Source: SG8-30 sp037443885 (GTDB taxonomy: Bacteria > Pseudomonadota > Gammaproteobacteria > Steroidobacterales > Steroidobacteraceae). Taken from it: a stretch of DNA of 16,541 nt. The stretch lies in contig JBBINN010000057.1 of assembly GCA_037443885.1 (NCBI GenBank), positions 1-16,541 on the forward strand, in the 5' to 3' direction. The notes under the pieces are model-generated. The model had not been told where the DNA came from, ran no database searches, and saw only the letters and a program-made list of their open reading frames with translations. Positions 14,842 to 16,541 of the stretch are shown piece by piece. Within the stretch, counting starts at the first letter, position 1; each line of letters begins with the position of its first letter. The translations under genes were made by a program, and so were the position numbers.

Positions 14842-14860
14842 CGCCGCGATTGCTGCGGCG
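14842..14860 (-). other. Hairpin in the phoX leader
   Basis: Six-base arms (CGCCGC at 14842-14847 and GCGGCG at 14855-14860) with a 7-nt loop lie about 50 bases upstream of the phosphatase start. The rest of the 275-bp gap 14790-15064 shows no gene and no clear T-tract terminator for the upstream metY. Confidence 0.35.
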
Positions 14861-14862
14861 TT

Positions 14863-14880
14863 ATGTCCGCCGTGTAACAG
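14863..14880 (-). promoter_or_regulatory. Weak Pho-box-like site upstream of phoX
   Basis: On the minus strand the sequence reads CTGTTAC-ACGG-CGGACAT: two 7-base half-sites with the 4-base spacing expected for PhoB binding (ideal half-site CTGTCAT). Each half matches 5 of 7 bases, and the spacer is not A/T-rich as expected. It lies 74 bases upstream of the phoX start. Confidence 0.25.
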
Positions 14881-15064
14881 GCATTTGACGTGATACGAAC
14901 GCAAGACGGGGCGCGGGCGAGTGACCGGAATCGCGACCTGTGGCGCGCGCGGATGGTCGCGGCGGAATCCGGGCACTCTGCGGATGCGGGTCCGCAACAG
15001 CCCGCCCCCCGCACGACGGACCCCTCGCGGGACGGGACGTGCGCGGCGGGACAGGCTCGGATGC

Positions 15065-16336
15065 CTACACCGTCGCCAGCGCTGCTTCCAGGTCTTCGAT
15101 CAGGTCGTCGACGTGCTCGATGCCGATGGACAGGCGCACCGTGTCCTCGGAGACGCCGGCCTTGGCGAGTTCCTCGGGCGAGAGCTGGCGATGCGTGGTG
15201 CTCGCCGGGTGGCAGGCGAGCGACTTGGCGTCGCCGATGTTCACGAGCCGGGTGAACAGCCTGAACGCGTCCTGCACCCGCGCGCCGGCCTCGCGGCCGC
15301 CGTCGACGCCGAAGGTCAGGATGCCCGAGGCGCGCCCGCCCATGTAGCGATCCACCAGCGGCTTCGACGGCGAGTCGTCGAGGCCGGCGTAGTTCACCCA
15401 GCGAATCTTCGGGTGCGACTTCAGGTGCCGCGCGATCCTGATCGTGTTCGCGCAGATGCGGTCCATGCGCACCGCGAGCGTCTCGATGCCCTGCAGCACC
15501 AGGAACGAGTTGAACGGCGAGATCGCCGCGCCCATGTTCCTGAGCGGCACGACGCGCGCGCGGGCGATGTAGGCTGCCGGCCCCAGCGCCTCGGTGAACA
15601 CCACGCCGTGGTAGGAGACGTCGGGCGTGTTGAGTCGCGGGTACTTGTCGGCGTGCTTCGCCCAGGGGAACTTGCCCGAGTCCACCAGGATGCCGCCGAT
15701 GCTGTTGCCGTGGCCGCCGAGGTACTTGGTGAGCGAGTGCACGACGATGTCGGCGCCATGGTCGAAGGGCCGGCACAGGTAGGGCGTCGGCACCGTGTTG
15801 TCGACGATCAGCGGGATGCCGTGGCGGTGGGCGATGTCGGCGAGCGCGGCGAAGTCCGTGACGTTGCCGAGCGGGTTGCCGATGGACTCGCAGTAGATCG
15901 CGCGCGTGTTCGCGTCGATGAGCTTCTCGAACGAGGCAGGGTCGCGGTGGTCGGCGAAACGGACCTGGATGCCGTACTGGGGCAGCGTGTGGGCGAACAG
16001 GTTGTAGGTGCCGCCGTAGAGCGTGGCGCTGGAGACCAGGTTCTGGCCGGCCTCCATGATGGTCAGCAGCGAGTAGGTGATCGCCGCCTGGCCGGAGGCC
16101 AGCGCCAGCGCGCCGATGCCGCCCTCGAGCGCCGCGACGCGCTTCTCGAGCACGTCGGTCGTCGGGTTCATGATGCGCGTATAGATGTTGCCCTGGACCT
16201 TCAGGTCGAACAGGTCCGCGCCGTGCTGGGTGTCGTCGAAGGCGTAGGACGTGGTCTGGTAGATCGGGACGGCGACGGCCTTGGTGGTCGGGTCGGGGCT
16301 GTAGCCGGCGTGGACGGCGAGGGTCTCGGGGCGCAT
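15065..16336 (-). CDS. metY: O-acetylhomoserine sulfhydrylase (O-acetylhomoserine aminocarboxypropyltransferase)
   Basis: 423 residues, the usual length for MetY. The ATG at 16336 begins the standard N-terminus MRPETLAVHAGYSPDPTTKA and follows a GAGAGAG stretch; the longer frame adds 24 residues unlike the family. It is a PLP enzyme of the Cys/Met metabolism fold type I group: SGQAAITYSLL, the cofactor-stacking YGGTYNLF, the PLP-ring Asp in LIVDNTVPTPYL (D179), and the Schiff-base lysine K204 in VVHSLTKYLGGHG. The block SLACHPASTTHRQL is typical of acylhomoserine sulfhydrylases. It makes homocysteine from O-acetylhomoserine and sulfide in the cytoplasm, the direct sulfhydrylation route to methionine. 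Some members prefer O-acetylserine or O-succinylhomoserine. Confidence 0.93.
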   Translation of the reverse strand: MRPETLAVHAGYSPDPTTKAVAVPIYQTTSYAFDDTQHGADLFDLKVQGNIYTRIMNPTTDVLEKRVAALEGGIGALALASGQAAITYSLLTIMEAGQNLVSSATLYGGTYNLFAHTLPQYGIQVRFADHRDPASFEKLIDANTRAIYCESIGNPLGNVTDFAALADIAHRHGIPLIVDNTVPTPYLCRPFDHGADIVVHSLTKYLGGHGNSIGGILVDSGKFPWAKHADKYPRLNTPDVSYHGVVFTEALGPAAYIARARVVPLRNMGAAISPFNSFLVLQGIETLAVRMDRICANTIRIARHLKSHPKIRWVNYAGLDDSPSKPLVDRYMGGRASGILTFGVDGGREAGARVQDAFRLFTRLVNIGDAKSLACHPASTTHRQLSPEELAKAGVSEDTVRLSIGIEHVDDLIEDLEAALATV

Positions 16337-16371
16337 CGTTTCTCTCTCGGCGGTTGCGGGCACGGCACGGT

Positions 16372-16470
16372 AGCCGTTATGCCGGCTGCCCCGCAACGGG
16401 GATGCCATAGCGATGGGCTATCGCGTGATAACCGGCCGAGCGCTGGCGGCGGCGCGACTACGCCGCCGCC
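16372..16470 (-). promoter_or_regulatory. Hairpin-rich leader upstream of metY
   Basis: The 205-bp region 16337-16541 has no gene. It carries four successive inverted repeats: 16372-16387 (AGCCG/CGGCT), 16389-16401 (CCCCG/CGGGG), 16407-16421 (ATAGC/GCTAT) and 16445-16470 (perfect 10-bp arms GGCGGCGGCG/CGCCGCCGCC, 6-nt loop). I do not recognise a known SAM or SAH riboswitch consensus, so it is only a candidate structured leader. Confidence 0.35.
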
Positions 16471-16541
16471 TAAACCGGGACAGTGCCTCGCGCGCGGGCG
16501 GGATCCGGCCGGGCCCCCACGTCGCTCGCGCGGACAAACGC

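Noticed and set aside
14981..15005. GCGGG/CCCGC inverted repeat as a metY terminator
   Set aside because: The stem is short with a 10-nt loop and no T-run, expected by chance in GC-rich DNA.
14790..15776. 329-codon upstream extension of the phoX reading frame
   Set aside because: It overlaps metY on the same strand in another frame and lacks family motifs; the ATG at 14789 has a ribosome binding site and is followed by the Tat signal.

Overview
The window is uniformly GC-rich (roughly 70% by eye) and densely coded, with 11 complete protein genes and one truncated at the left edge. The gene families (PhoX phosphatase with a Tat signal, HDOD and PAS-GGDEF-EAL signalling proteins, a lipobox lipoprotein, a TonB-type C-terminal domain, REP-like palindromes) fit a Gram-negative proteobacterium, most likely a gammaproteobacterium. 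That placement is inference from gene content; no rRNA or tRNA gene is present to confirm it.

Region 1 (1-4533) is the most unusual part. The end of an FHA-domain gene runs with 1- and 4-base overlaps into two tandem genes for membrane-anchored von Willebrand factor A (VWA) proteins, followed closely by a lipoprotein gene. Both VWA proteins begin with almost the same membrane segment (SMSFLDVISCG), continue as a coiled coil and end in a MIDAS-bearing VWA domain. The segment carries an Asp in an F-x-D-h-h-S context, like the single transmembrane helix of MotB/ExbD-type stator subunits. A convergent gene encodes an exported TPR protein with a TonB-like C-terminal domain. Its low-complexity tail is encoded antisense to the low-complexity tail of the lipoprotein over 175 bp. 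I infer a cell-envelope assembly, possibly driven by ion-motive force, whose partner genes would lie left of the window.

Region 2 (4619-7349, minus strand) holds a VanZ-family membrane protein with two VanZ-like halves, a small DUF1475-type membrane protein, and 9 bp further on a class I SAM methyltransferase of the cyclopropane synthase/coclaurine N-methyltransferase superfamily. The last two look like an operon.

Region 3 (7350-11775) starts with a 297-bp non-coding stretch carrying two REP-like GGGGAC palindromes. An HDOD signalling gene follows, then a large membrane-bound PAS-PAS-PAS-GGDEF-EAL protein for cyclic di-GMP turnover, both on the plus strand.

Region 4 (11795-16336, minus strand) reads, in transcription order, MetY (O-acetylhomoserine sulfhydrylase, with a hairpin-rich leader), a Tat-exported PhoX-type phosphatase, and a small 2-oxoglutarate/Fe(II) oxygenase. 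The phosphatase has a weak Pho-box-like match upstream, and a 14-bp perfect hairpin lies between it and the oxygenase. Positions 16337-16541 hold no gene.
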